From the NCBI RefSeq assembly GCF_007829875.1, contig NZ_VIWV01000001.1, positions 868,001-932,000 of the forward strand: a stretch of DNA of 64,000 nucleotides. Reading direction: 5' to 3'. The stretch's first letter is position 1. The number at the start of each line of letters is the position of its first letter. The position numbers and the translations under genes are program-made. This DNA is from Streptomyces capillispiralis (GTDB lineage: Bacteria; Actinomycetota; Actinomycetes; Streptomycetales; Streptomycetaceae). Below are positions 16,435 to 25,338 of this stretch, in pieces. Under the pieces are notes generated by a model. It did no database searches and was not told where the DNA came from. It worked only from the letters and a program-made list of their open reading frames with translations.

Positions 16435-17310
16435 TTGAACCTCAGCATTTCCGACCTCACGACGGTCCGGGCCCGCCACCCGGAGGCCGTCGCCGAGGCC
16501 GCCGCCCGCCGGGCCCGCCGCCCGCTGATCGGCGACAGCGGCCGGCTGATGATCGTGGCAGCCGACCACCCCGCCCGGGGCGCGCTCGGCATCGGCGGCC
16601 GGCCCCTGGCCATGGCGGACCGCGCCGACCTGCTGGAACGCCTGTGCGTGGCCCTGTCCCGGCCGGGTGTGGACGGGGTGCTGGCCACCGCCGACATCCT
16701 GGAGGACCTGCTGCTGCTCGGGGTCCTGGAGAACAAGGTCGTCATGGGGTCGATGAACCGGGGCGGTCTGGCCGGCGCGTCCTTCGAGATGGACGACCGC
16801 TTCACCGGCCACCGCGCCGAGGACATCGCCCGGCTGGGCTTCGACGCGGGCAAGCTGCTGGTCCGCGTCGACTACGACGACCCCGGCTCGCTGGCCACGC
16901 TGGAGTCCGCCGCCCGCGCCGTCGACGCGATGGCGGAGCACCGGCTGCCGGTGTTCGTAGAGCCGTTCATCTCGCGCCGGGTGGACGGCCGGGTGCGCAA
17001 CGACCTGTCGGCGGAGGCCGTCACCCGCTCCATCGCCATCGCCTCCGGCCTGGGCGGCACCTCCGCCTACACCTGGCTGAAGCTCCCGGTCACCGACGAC
17101 GTCGACGACATGGAGGCGGTGCTGCGCGCCTCGACGCTGCCGGTGGTCCTGCTCGGCGGGGAGGTCGGCGACCAGGAGGCGGCGTACGAGCGGTGGGGCA
17201 AGGCGCTGCGGCTGCCCACCGTGCAGGGCATGGTGGTGGGCCGCTCGCTGCTCTACCCGGCCGGGGGCAGTGTGGAGACGGCGGTGGACACGGCCGTCGG
17301 CCTGTTGTGA
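16435..17310 (+). CDS. Cgl0158-type aldolase (IolJ-like, deoxyribose-phosphate aldolase fold)
   Basis: A 291-residue (beta/alpha)8 protein of the Cgl0158 family, found in actinobacterial inositol clusters and often annotated as deoxyribose-phosphate aldolase. It would cleave 2-deoxy-5-keto-gluconate-6-phosphate to malonate semialdehyde and dihydroxyacetone phosphate, the role of IolJ in Bacillus. Visible are IVAADHPARG (about residues 40-49) and the barrel segment YTWLKLPVTDDVDDME, whose lysine is the candidate Schiff-base residue. The start is TTG at 16435, preceded by CGGAG; no ATG or GTG lies in a better position. The gap to iolC is 14 bases. Confidence 0.78.
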   Translation: MNLSISDLTTVRARHPEAVAEAAARRARRPLIGDSGRLMIVAADHPARGALGIGGRPLAMADRADLLERLCVALSRPGVDGVLATADILEDLLLLGVLENKVVMGSMNRGGLAGASFEMDDRFTGHRAEDIARLGFDAGKLLVRVDYDDPGSLATLESAARAVDAMAEHRLPVFVEPFISRRVDGRVRNDLSAEAVTRSIAIASGLGGTSAYTWLKLPVTDDVDDMEAVLRASTLPVVLLGGEVGDQEAAYERWGKALRLPTVQGMVVGRSLLYPAGGSVETAVDTAVGLL

Positions 17311-17338
17311 GAAGCCCGTTCGAAGACGGAGGCATGGC

Positions 17339-18232
17339 ATGACGTATCACCTTCCCGCGGGCAGGGCCCGCTCCGGCCCGCACCTCGTCGACGTCACCCC
17401 CGAGGCCGCGGGCTGGGGGCATTCGAGCCTGCGCGTGCTGGAGCTGCCGCCGGGCGGCACGCACGCCTTCGACGCCGGCGACAGCGAGTGGATCGTGCTG
17501 CCGCTGAGCGGCGCCTGCACCGTCACCGCCGCCGACGACTTCGGCCACGACTCCTTCGACCTCGCCGGCCGCACGGGCGTGTTCGACGGCGTCACCGACT
17601 TCGCGTACGTGCCGCGCGACGCCCGCGCCACGGTGTCCTCGGCGGCCGGCGGGCGCTTCGCGCTGACCGGCGCCCGCTGCACCCGCCGGCTGCCCGCCCG
17701 CTACGGCCCCGCCTCCGCCGTCCCGGTGGAGCTGCGCGGCACCGGCAGCTGCTCCCGGCAGGTCAACAACTTCGGCGCGGCGGGCGTGTTCGAGTGCGAC
17801 AAGCTGATCGCGGTCGAGGTGATCACCCCCGGCGGCAACTGGTCGTCCTTCCCGCCGCACAAGCACGACGAGCACCGGCCGGGCGAGGAGTCCGTGCTGG
17901 AGGAGATCTACTACTTCGAGTTCGCCGGCCACGACGGCACCCCGGGCCTCGGCTACCAGCGGGTCTCCCCCTCGGGCCCCGGCCGGGAGACGGACGTGCT
18001 GGCCGAGGTCCGCGACGGTGACGTGGTCCTCATCCCGGACGGCTGGCACGGTCCGTCCATGGCCGTGCCCGGCCACCACATGTACTACCTCAACGTCATG
18101 GCCGGCCCCGGGGCCGAACGCGCCTGGCTGATCTGCGACCACCCCGACCACGCCTGGATCCGCGGCACCTGGCCGGACCAGCCGGTCGACCCCCGGCTCC
18201 CCCTCTACACCGCCCCGGAGAGGTCCGTATGA
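17339..18232 (+). CDS. iolB: 5-Deoxy-glucuronate isomerase
   Basis: A 297-residue bicupin that converts 5-deoxy-D-glucuronate to 2-deoxy-5-keto-D-gluconate. The metal-binding cluster is clear: FPPHKHDEHRPGEESVLEE, with its two spaced His and downstream Glu, followed by IPDGWHGP with a further His. ATG at 17339 is preceded by GACGGAGG; the frame opens earlier but that part lacks family similarity. Its stop overlaps the iolD start (ATGA), so IolB and IolD, which act in sequence, are translationally coupled. Confidence 0.9.
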   Translation: MTYHLPAGRARSGPHLVDVTPEAAGWGHSSLRVLELPPGGTHAFDAGDSEWIVLPLSGACTVTAADDFGHDSFDLAGRTGVFDGVTDFAYVPRDARATVSSAAGGRFALTGARCTRRLPARYGPASAVPVELRGTGSCSRQVNNFGAAGVFECDKLIAVEVITPGGNWSSFPPHKHDEHRPGEESVLEEIYYFEFAGHDGTPGLGYQRVSPSGPGRETDVLAEVRDGDVVLIPDGWHGPSMAVPGHHMYYLNVMAGPGAERAWLICDHPDHAWIRGTWPDQPVDPRLPLYTAPERSV

Positions 18233-20100
18233 GCGCCGCCACCCGCCGACTGACGACCGCCCAGGCCCTGGTGCGGTTCCTGTCCGCCCAGTACACTGAA
18301 CGGGACGGCGTGCGGCGCCGGCTGATCGCGGGCACCTGGGGCATCTTCGGCCACGGCAACGTCGCGGGCATCGGCCAGGCGCTGGTCGAGTGCGCCGACG
18401 TCATGCCGTACCACCAGGGACGCAACGAGCAGGCGATGGTGCACGCCGCCGTCGGGTACGCCCGCCAGCTCGACCGGCTCTCCGCGCAGGCCGTGACGAC
18501 GTCCATCGGGCCCGGCGCGACCAACCTGGTGACCGGGGCCGCCCTGGCCACCGTCAACCGCCTGCCGGTGCTCCTGCTGCCGGGCGACTACTTCGCCTCG
18601 CGCGTCGCCGACCCGCTGCTCCAGCAGCTGGAGCACCCGGTGTCCGCCGACGTGTCCGTCAACGACACGCTGCGCCCGGTGTCGCGGTACTTCGACCGGG
18701 TGACCCGCCCGGAGGCGCTGATCCCCTCCGCGCTGAACGCCGTACGGGTGCTCGCCGACCCGGCGGAGACCGGCGCGGTGACGCTGGCGCTGCCGCAGGA
18801 CGTGCAGGCGGAGGCGTACGACTGGCCGGAGGAGTTCTTCGCCGAGCGCGTCTGGCACGTCCGCCGTCCCGCCCCGGACCCCGTGGAGCTGGCGGCGGCG
18901 GTCCAGGCCGTACGGGCCGCGCGGCGGCCGCTGGTCGTCGCGGGCGGCGGCGTCCACCACAGCGAGGCGGAGGAGGCACTGCGGGCGTTCGTGGACGCCA
19001 CCGGCATCCCGGTCGCCTCCACCCAGGCCGGCAAGGGCTCCCTGCGCCACGACCACCCGGCCGACCTCGGCGGCATCGGCCACACCGGCACCGCGGTCAG
19101 CGACGAACTGGCCCGCACCGCCGACCTGGTGATCGGCGTCGGCACCCGCTACACCGACTTCACCACCGCCTCCGGCACCCTCTTCCAGAACCCGGACGTG
19201 CGCTTCCTCAACCTCAACGTCACCGGCTTCGACGCGCACAAGCTGGCGGCCCGCACCCTGGTGTGCGACGCGCGGACCGGTCTGGAGCGGCTCACCGAGG
19301 CGCTGGCCGGACACCGGGTGGACGAGGCGTACGTGTCCGCGTACCGGGCCGGCAAGGAGCGCTGGGAACGGGTCGTGGAGACCGCGTACCGCGCCGACGA
19401 CGACACCGCCGTGCCGACGCAGACGCAGGTGCTGGGCGCGCTCGACGCGGTCGTGGGCGACGAGGACGTGGTGATCAACGCGGCCGGTTCGCTCCCCGGC
19501 GACCTGCACAAGCTGTGGCGTTCGCGCAGTCCGCGCCAGTACCACCTGGAGTACGGCTACTCCTGCATGGGCTACGAGATCCCGGCGGCCCTCGGTGTGC
19601 AGCAGGCGGCTCCCGGCACCCCGGTGTGGGCCCTGGTCGGCGACGGCACCTACCTGATGAACCCGACGGAGATCGTCACCGCCGTCCAGGAGAACCTGCC
19701 GGTCAACCTGGTGCTGGTCCAGAACCACGGCTACGCCTCCATCGGCGGCCTCTCGGAGGAGGTGGGCGCCGAGCGCTTCGGCACCGCCTACCGGCACCGG
19801 GCCGCCGACGGCACCTTCACCGGCGCCCCGCTGCCCGTGGACCTGGCCGCCAACGCGGCCAGCCTCGGCATGGACGTGCTGCGCGCCAAGACGGTGCGCG
19901 AGCTGCGGAACGCGCTGGCCGAGGCGCGCGCGAGCGACCGTCCCACCTGCGTGTACGTCGAGACCGACCCCGCGCCCACCGCTCCCCCGGCGGAGGCCTG
20001 GTGGGACGTGCCGGTGGCCGAGGTCGCCGCCCGCGAGCCCGCCGTCCGGGCCCGCGAGCGGTACGACTCCCAGGTCGCCGGCCGCCGCCGTCACCTGTAG
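18229..20100 (+). CDS. iolD: 3D-(3,5/4)-trihydroxycyclohexane-1,2-dione hydrolase
   Basis: A 623-residue thiamine-diphosphate enzyme that hydrolyses the cyclic dione from IolE to 5-deoxy-glucuronate, opening the inositol ring. The N-terminal part carries GIFGHGNVAGIGQALVE and the catalytic-Glu region RNEQAMVHAAVGYA; the C-terminal ThDP/Mg motif is GDGTYLMNPTEIVTAVQ followed by NHGY. Full length for the family. It overlaps iolB by four bases and is followed 43 bases later by the GntR regulator, so all five right-reading genes are one operon. Confidence 0.92.
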   Translation: MSAATRRLTTAQALVRFLSAQYTERDGVRRRLIAGTWGIFGHGNVAGIGQALVECADVMPYHQGRNEQAMVHAAVGYARQLDRLSAQAVTTSIGPGATNLVTGAALATVNRLPVLLLPGDYFASRVADPLLQQLEHPVSADVSVNDTLRPVSRYFDRVTRPEALIPSALNAVRVLADPAETGAVTLALPQDVQAEAYDWPEEFFAERVWHVRRPAPDPVELAAAVQAVRAARRPLVVAGGGVHHSEAEEALRAFVDATGIPVASTQAGKGSLRHDHPADLGGIGHTGTAVSDELARTADLVIGVGTRYTDFTTASGTLFQNPDVRFLNLNVTGFDAHKLAARTLVCDARTGLERLTEALAGHRVDEAYVSAYRAGKERWERVVETAYRADDDTAVPTQTQVLGALDAVVGDEDVVINAAGSLPGDLHKLWRSRSPRQYHLEYGYSCMGYEIPAALGVQQAAPGTPVWALVGDGTYLMNPTEIVTAVQENLPVNLVLVQNHGYASIGGLSEEVGAERFGTAYRHRAADGTFTGAPLPVDLAANAASLGMDVLRAKTVRELRNALAEARASDRPTCVYVETDPAPTAPPAEAWWDVPVAEVAAREPAVRARERYDSQVAGRRRHL

Positions 20101-20143
20101 CGACTGCTGACCCCCGCTCCTGCTCTCATCAGGGAGGAACCCC

Positions 20144-20929
20144 GTGGCGAAGACCGGCGGCCCCGCACGTGCCGTGACCGAACCCGCGCTCAGCACCCTG
20201 GACTTCGCCCTGGACCGGGGCAGTCCGGTGCCGCTGTACTACCAGCTCGCGCAGCAGCTGGAGGCGGCGATCGAGCACGGGGTCCTCGCTCCGGGCAACC
20301 TCCTGGGCAACGAGGTCGACCTGTCCGTGCGCCTCGGCCTGTCCCGCCCCACCGTCCGCCAGGCCATCCAGTCCCTCGTCGACAAGGGACTGCTCGTCCG
20401 GCGGCGCGGGGTGGGCACGCAGGTGGTGCACAGCCAGGTCAGACGGCCCCTGGAGCTGAGCAGCCTCTACGACGACCTGGAGACGGCCGGGCAGGACCCG
20501 ACCACGCGGGTCGTGCGCAACGAGACGGTCCCGGCCGCCGCCGAGGTGGCGGCGGCCCTGGGGGTGGCCGAGGGCGCCGAGGTCGTCCTGCTGGAGCGGC
20601 TGCGCCGCACCCACGGCCGGCCGGTCGCCCTGCTGTGCAACTACCTGCCGTCCGGCCTGCTGGCGCTGGACACCGCCCGGCTGGAGTCGACCGGCCTGTA
20701 CCGGATGATGCGCTCGGCCGGCATCACCCTGCACAGCGCCCGCCAGACCGTGGGCGCCCGCTCGGCCACCGCCGACGAGGCCGCCCGCCTGGACGAGAAG
20801 GAGGGCGCCGCCCTCCTCACCATGCAGCGCACGGCCTACGACGACACCGGGCGGCCGGTGGAGTTCGGCACCCACATCTACCGCGCGTCCCGGTACTCCT
20901 TCGACTTCCAGCTGCTGGTCCGGCCGTGA
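20144..20929 (+). CDS. iolR: GntR-family regulator, HutC/UTRA type, probable inositol repressor
   Basis: A 261-residue regulator with a winged helix-turn-helix (about residues 30-95, core EVDLSVRLGLSRPTVRQAIQ) and a C-terminal UTRA ligand domain (about residues 110-258). GTG start at 20144 with a strong AGGGAGGAA ribosome site. It is last in the iolC-aldolase-iolBD operon, the usual place for IolR, and is the best candidate to bind the inverted 14-mers at 15251-15314 and possibly the similar element at 5204. An inositol intermediate is the likely inducer; this is inference. Confidence 0.8.
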   Translation: MAKTGGPARAVTEPALSTLDFALDRGSPVPLYYQLAQQLEAAIEHGVLAPGNLLGNEVDLSVRLGLSRPTVRQAIQSLVDKGLLVRRRGVGTQVVHSQVRRPLELSSLYDDLETAGQDPTTRVVRNETVPAAAEVAAALGVAEGAEVVLLERLRRTHGRPVALLCNYLPSGLLALDTARLESTGLYRMMRSAGITLHSARQTVGARSATADEAARLDEKEGAALLTMQRTAYDDTGRPVEFGTHIYRASRYSFDFQLLVRP

Positions 20930-20944
20930 GCCGGGGCCGACGGC

Positions 20945-21925
20945 TCAGTGGGCGGCGTCCAGCCGGGCCCGCTGCTCCGCCGACAGCTCCAGCTCCACGG
21001 CCGCCAGGTTCTCCTCCAGCTGGGCGGGCGAGGACACTCCGGCCAGCGGCAGGACCGGCAGTTCGTGGCCGATCTGCCAGGCCAGCACGACCTGGTTGGG
21101 GGTGGCGCCGGTCTCCCGGGCGACCTCGTGCAGCGCCGCGAGGCGGGCCGGGGTCCCCGGGTGGTCGTAGTCGGCGGGCAGCCGTTCGGGGCGGGTGTAG
21201 GCGCCCTTCAGCAGCGGTGAGTACGCGACCAGGGTGAGCGCGGGCTCGGCCCGCAGGTAGCCGGCGAGGTCGGGGCCGGCGTGGCCGAGGCTGCCGTCGG
21301 GGAAGAGGGCGTCGGGGACATCGGTGCGGGGCCGCAGATAGCTGTGCTGGTACTGGAGCACCTCGTAGCCGGGCAGCCCGGCCGCCGCCGCGAGGGCGCG
21401 GGCCCGCTCCACCCGCCACACGGCCTGGTTGCTCACCCCGAGCAGCCCCACCGTGCCCTCGGCGACGAGGGCGCCGAAGGCCTCGACCGTCTCCCGCTGG
21501 GGGACGGTGTGGTCGTCGATGTGCGCGTACAGCAGGTCCAGCCGCTCCGTGCCGAGCCGTTCCCGGCTACGTTCGGAGGACTCGCGGATCACCTTCGCGG
21601 ACAGGCCCTCGGGGTTGTCGGTGAAGCTCGTGCCGGGGGCGAGCGGGCGGGCGCCGAGCTTGGTCGCGACGACGATCTCGTCGCCGACGCCGCGGCTGCG
21701 CCGCCAGCGGCCGAGCAGTTCCTCGCTCTGCCCGCCCTGTCCGCCGTCGGTCCAGAAGGCGTAGTTGTCGGACGTGTCGATGAAGTTCCCGCCGGCCTCG
21801 ACATAGCGGTCGAGGAGGGCGAAGGAGGTCCTCTCGTCGGTCACCGAGCCGAACAGCATCGCGCCGAGCGCGAGCACGCTCACCTCACGGCTGTGCGGGC
21901 CGGTGCCGATGGTGCGGTACTTCAT
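20945..21925 (-). CDS. Aldo/keto reductase
   Basis: A 326-residue (beta/alpha)8 NADPH-dependent aldo/keto reductase. Visible are GAMLFGSVTDERTS near the N terminus, the catalytic Asp-Tyr region NFIDTSDNYAFW, the active-site Lys segment VVATKLGARP, and the catalytic His position in LLYAHIDDH. ATG at 21925 is preceded by GGGAGGGACC; the longer frame to 22003 is not needed. It is convergent with the iol operon, separated by a short hairpin (GAGCCG/CGGCTC). Its link to inositol use is only positional, and the physiological substrate is unknown. Confidence 0.85.
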   Translation of the reverse strand: MKYRTIGTGPHSREVSVLALGAMLFGSVTDERTSFALLDRYVEAGGNFIDTSDNYAFWTDGGQGGQSEELLGRWRRSRGVGDEIVVATKLGARPLAPGTSFTDNPEGLSAKVIRESSERSRERLGTERLDLLYAHIDDHTVPQRETVEAFGALVAEGTVGLLGVSNQAVWRVERARALAAAAGLPGYEVLQYQHSYLRPRTDVPDALFPDGSLGHAGPDLAGYLRAEPALTLVAYSPLLKGAYTRPERLPADYDHPGTPARLAALHEVARETGATPNQVVLAWQIGHELPVLPLAGVSSPAQLEENLAAVELELSAEQRARLDAAH

Positions 21926-22027
21926 GTCTGGTCCCTCCCGTTTCGCACCCCGTTGTCGGGGCACGGAACGGGAGTCTTCCTGTTGGAGCGCACTGCAAGT
22001 CAAGCCTGCGCGGGGCGCGTCGGGGAA

Positions 22028-22690
22028 TCAGGCGGCGAAGGGGCCCTCCAGCGCGGCCCACTGGAGCAGCATGATGGTCTTGGCGTCGTTGATCTCGCCG
22101 GTGCGGATCATCTCCAGGGCTCGGCGGAAGGGCAGTTCGAGGATCTCGATGTCCTCGCCCTCCTCGTCGAGTCCCCCGCCCTCGTGGGTCCGGGTCGAGG
22201 CGCCGTAGGCGGCGGCGTAGAAGCTGACGCGTTCGGTGACCGAGCCGGGGCTCATGTAGACGTCGAAGACGTGCTGGACGGGGCCGATGGTGTGCCCGGT
22301 CTCCTCGACCACCTCGCGGCGCACGGCGATCTCGGGGTGCTCGTCCTCGTCGTCGAGCAGACCGCCGGGCGTCTCGATCAGCATGCCGTCCGGGTGGCCG
22401 TTGACGTACACCGGGAAGCGGAACTGGCGGGTGAGCAGCACGGTTTCGCGTGCGGTGTCGTAGAGCAGCAGGGTGGCGCCGTTGCCGCGGTCGTGGGTCT
22501 CGCGTTCCTGGGTGCTCCAGGTGCCGTCGGCGCGCCGGAAGTCGAAGGTCGTGGTCCGTTCCACGTACCAGTGACTGGACAGCAGTTTCACGTCGCGGAC
22601 CCTGACGCGGGGGTTGCCGGTGAGGTCACGGCCGGTCAGATCGAGTCCGGTACGGCCCCGGCGGTCCGGGGTGTCGACGCCGGCGGTCAT
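22028..22690 (-). CDS. NUDIX hydrolase, NudK/ADP-ribose pyrophosphatase-like
   Basis: A 220-residue NUDIX protein. The box reads GGLLDDEDEHPEIAVRREVVEETG, i.e. G-x5-E-x7-REVxEETG, about residues 123-146. The N-terminal strand region (VKLLSSHWYVERTTTFDF) and the C-terminal ILELPFRRALEMIRTGEINDAKT resemble GDP-mannose hydrolase NudK and ADP-sugar pyrophosphatases. It stands alone, 103 bases from the aldo/keto reductase on the same strand, so it may share a transcript with that gene. The exact nucleotide-sugar substrate is not predictable. Confidence 0.83.
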   Translation of the reverse strand: MTAGVDTPDRRGRTGLDLTGRDLTGNPRVRVRDVKLLSSHWYVERTTTFDFRRADGTWSTQERETHDRGNGATLLLYDTARETVLLTRQFRFPVYVNGHPDGMLIETPGGLLDDEDEHPEIAVRREVVEETGHTIGPVQHVFDVYMSPGSVTERVSFYAAAYGASTRTHEGGGLDEEGEDIEILELPFRRALEMIRTGEINDAKTIMLLQWAALEGPFAA

Positions 22691-22850
22691 CGCGGGTCCG
22701 CCGGCCGGGAGGACACGTACGGGGAGGACGCATACGAAGAGGTCATGCCCGCTTCTACCATCCGCGGCCGGCCCGCTGGGGCGGGACGGCGGGGCTCCTG
22801 GAGCGAGGAACACCGCGCAGTACGCACCGCGGTGGCGGAACGGACACGGC

Positions 22851-22882
22851 AAAGGCCGTGTCGGTGAACTCCGACACGGCCT
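22851..22882 (-). terminator. Terminator of tRNA-Pro copy 1
   Basis: A perfect 12-base stem (AGGCCGTGTCGG/CCGACACGGCCT) with a six-base loop, immediately downstream of the minus-strand tRNA and followed by UU in the transcript. A similar hairpin beginning AGGCCG lies downstream of the other tRNA-Pro copy. Confidence 0.8.
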
Positions 22883-22902
22883 CCGACCTGCTCTTTCACA
22901 AG

Positions 22903-22976
<74 letters not shown>

Positions 22977-23074
22977 GTGCGCTCACCGCGGTGAACCGCG
23001 TGATCGCGCGAACAGCACTTTACCCCACACCGGGCCCCGCGCCGAAGCGGGCCCGGACGCGGGACAATCGGCGT

Positions 23075-23611
23075 ATGGGCAGCATGGAGAGCACTCCCCC
23101 GGGCGGTCCGGCCGCCGCGCGGGACCGGGACAGCGAGGGCCGGGCGCGCAACGCCCGGCCGCGGGACGGACTCGGCCGGCCCCTGCCGTACGACGCGCAG
23201 GGCGTGCCCCGGCAGCCCGAGGGGGTGGTGCGGCGGCCGGAGGAGAGCGTCGCGGAGGCGCAGCGGCTGCTGGACGAGGGGAAGCCGTTCCACGCACACG
23301 AGGTGTTCGAGGACGCCTGGAAGTCGGGCCCGGAGGAGGAGCGCGAGCTGTGGCGGGGGCTGGCCCAGCTCGCCGTGGGCCTCACCCATGCCGCCCGAGG
23401 GAACGTCACCGGCGGGGCGCGGCTGCTGCGGCGCGGGGCCGGTGCGGCGGAGGCGTGGGCGGAGGGTGCGCGGGCCCGGCTCCGGCCGCACGGGATCGAC
23501 CTCCCGGGGGTGATCGCCTGGGCCCGGGAGCTGGCCGCGGAGGTGGAGCGGGGGGACGGTGACCCGGTGGACGCGGGGGCGCGGGCACCGCGCCTGACGG
23601 GCACCTCCTGA
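23075..23611 (+). CDS. DUF309 domain protein
   Basis: A 178-residue protein with the DUF309 helical motif LDEGKPFHAHEVFEDAWKSG (about residues 71-90), whose His-x-His and Glu are the family's conserved polar residues, followed by ELWRGLAQLAVGLTHAARGN. Its biochemical function is unknown. The ATG at 23075 has no ribosome site, but GACAAT lies about seven bases upstream, so the message may be leaderless; an in-frame ATG at 23084 is an alternative. It is divergent from tRNA-Pro copy 1 and precedes cobF by 54 bases. Confidence 0.75.
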   Translation: MGSMESTPPGGPAAARDRDSEGRARNARPRDGLGRPLPYDAQGVPRQPEGVVRRPEESVAEAQRLLDEGKPFHAHEVFEDAWKSGPEEERELWRGLAQLAVGLTHAARGNVTGGARLLRRGAGAAEAWAEGARARLRPHGIDLPGVIAWARELAAEVERGDGDPVDAGARAPRLTGTS

Positions 23612-23665
23612 CGAGGGGCCGGGTGCGGTGCGCACGCCGGTGGTGGCGTGCGGCAGACTCGGGGC

Positions 23666-24439
23666 GTGCGAGAGATTCATGTCATCGGTATCGGTGCGGG
23701 CGACCCCGACCAGCTGACCCTTCAGGCGGTCAAGGCGCTGCGGAACACGGATGTGTTCTTCATCCTGGACAAGGGCGAGGCGAAGGCGGACCTGACCCGG
23801 CTGCGCCGGGACATGCTCGAGGCGCACGTGCCGGAGGGGACGTACCGCGTCGTCGAGGCGCGTGACCCGGAGCGGGACCGGTCGGCGGGCGGTGCGGCGT
23901 ACTCCCCGGCGGTCGGGGACTGGCGCAGCGCCCGCGCGGACCTCTACGAGCGGATGATCATCGAGGAGCTGGGCGAGGAGGAGACCGGCGCGTTCCTGGT
24001 GTGGGGCGACCCTTCGCTCTACGACAGCACGCTCGGCATCCTCGAGGAGGTCCTGGAGCGCGGGACGGTCTCCTTCACCCATGACGTGGTGCCCGGCATC
24101 AGCAGTGTGTCGGCGCTCGTTGCCCGTCACCGGACGGGGCTCAACCGCGTCGCCCGCCCGGTGCAGATCACCACGGGCCGACGGCTCGCCGAGGGCTTCC
24201 CGCAGGGCGTGGACGACGTGGTGGTGATGCTCGACGCGCACCAGGCCTTCCGTGCGTACGCCGGTCAGGACGTCGACATCTACTGGGGCGCCTACATCGG
24301 CACCCCGGACGAGATCCTCGTCTCCGGGCCGCTCGACGAGGCCGCGCCCAGGATCGAGCGGCTGCGCGCGGAGGCCCGGGAGCGCAAGGGCTGGATCATG
24401 GACACGTATCTGCTGCGCCGCCGGCCGGCCGAGGGCTGA
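23666..24439 (+). CDS. cobF: Precorrin-6A synthase (deacetylating)
   Basis: A 257-residue SAM-dependent methyltransferase of the tetrapyrrole methylase fold, acting in the aerobic cobalamin pathway. The N-terminal IHVIGIGAGDPDQLT (SAM-binding), VWGDPSLYDST and VVPGISSVSALVARH segments are typical of CobF. The GTG at 23666 places the first strand close to the N terminus; a GTG 18 bases upstream is possible. It is convergent with cobK nine bases away, and the two encode neighbouring steps (precorrin-5 to 6A, then 6A to 6B). The rest of the cobalamin genes are not in this window. Confidence 0.88.
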   Translation: MREIHVIGIGAGDPDQLTLQAVKALRNTDVFFILDKGEAKADLTRLRRDMLEAHVPEGTYRVVEARDPERDRSAGGAAYSPAVGDWRSARADLYERMIIEELGEEETGAFLVWGDPSLYDSTLGILEEVLERGTVSFTHDVVPGISSVSALVARHRTGLNRVARPVQITTGRRLAEGFPQGVDDVVVMLDAHQAFRAYAGQDVDIYWGAYIGTPDEILVSGPLDEAAPRIERLRAEARERKGWIMDTYLLRRRPAEG

Positions 24440-24448
24440 GCCGTCCGG

Positions 24449-25198
24449 TCAGGGCGCCACGAGGGCGTCCAGCCGGCGCAGGGCCGACGGCACGTCGGGG
24501 ACCGCGGTGACCCCCTCCGGCAGAGGCGGGCGCCGCACGACGACGACCGGCAGTCCCAGGTCGCGGGCCGCGGTGAGTTTGGCGGACGTCGCCGCTCCTC
24601 CGCTGTCCTTCGTCACCAGGACGTCGATGCGGTGGTCGCGCAGGACGGCCGTTTCACCGGCCACCGTGAAGGGGCCCCGGTCCAGCAGGACCCGGGTGTG
24701 CGGCGGCATGGGCGGCTCGGGGGGTTCCACCGACCGGACGACGAAGCGCGGTGCGGTCAGGTGGGCGAAGGCGGCGAGGCCCAGGCGGCCGGTGGTGAGC
24801 AGGATCCGGTGTCCGAGCCCGGGCAGCAGGCCGGCCGCTGCCTCCAGGGAGGGGACCGGGTGCCATCGGTCCCCGGGGCCCGGCTGCCAGCCGGGGCGGC
24901 GCAGGACCACCAGGGGCAGTCCGGTGGCGGTCGCGGCGTGTGCCGCGTTCGCGGTGATGGTCCCGGCGAACGGGTGCGTCGCGTCGACCACGGCGTCCGC
25001 GCGGTGCGCGCGCAGCCACTGCGCCAGTCCCTCCGCCCCGCCGAAGCCGCCGACGCGTACCTCGCCCGCGACCGCGCCGGGCCGGGTCACGCGTCCGGCG
25101 AGCGAGGTGGTCACCTCGGTTCCGGGGCGGGCGGAGAGCGCGGCGGCCAGTTCGCGTGCCTCGGTGGTGCCACCGAGGACCAGGACGTGAGGGGACAT
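24449..25198 (-). CDS. cobK: Precorrin-6A reductase
   Basis: A 249-residue protein with the CobK/CbiJ signature: N-terminal VLVLGGTTEARELAAAL, the DATHPFAGTITANAAHA segment near residue 95, and the C-terminal VTKDSGGAATSAKL loop that binds substrate or NADPH. It reduces precorrin-6A to 6B in cobalamin synthesis. ATG at 25198. It converges on cobF with nine bases between the two stop codons and has no other cobalamin partner alongside, so the pair looks like a detached piece of the pathway with independent promoters. Confidence 0.88.
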   Translation of the reverse strand: MSPHVLVLGGTTEARELAAALSARPGTEVTTSLAGRVTRPGAVAGEVRVGGFGGAEGLAQWLRAHRADAVVDATHPFAGTITANAAHAATATGLPLVVLRRPGWQPGPGDRWHPVPSLEAAAGLLPGLGHRILLTTGRLGLAAFAHLTAPRFVVRSVEPPEPPMPPHTRVLLDRGPFTVAGETAVLRDHRIDVLVTKDSGGAATSAKLTAARDLGLPVVVVRRPPLPEGVTAVPDVPSALRRLDALVAP

Positions 25199-25338
25199 GG
25201 CGCCGAGGGTACGGGGCCGGACCGTCCCGTCGGGCGCCCGCCCGCCCGCCTCCCGGCCGCCGTGGTGACCGGCATCCGGCATCCGGCCGCACACGTGTGC
25301 GTCCACGTCCTACGATGACGCCGGCGACTGGAGGATTC

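Noticed and set aside
23612..25338. Cobalamin riboswitch near cobF/cobK
   Set aside because: The gap before cobF is 54 bases and no B12-box-like sequence is visible before cobF or cobK.
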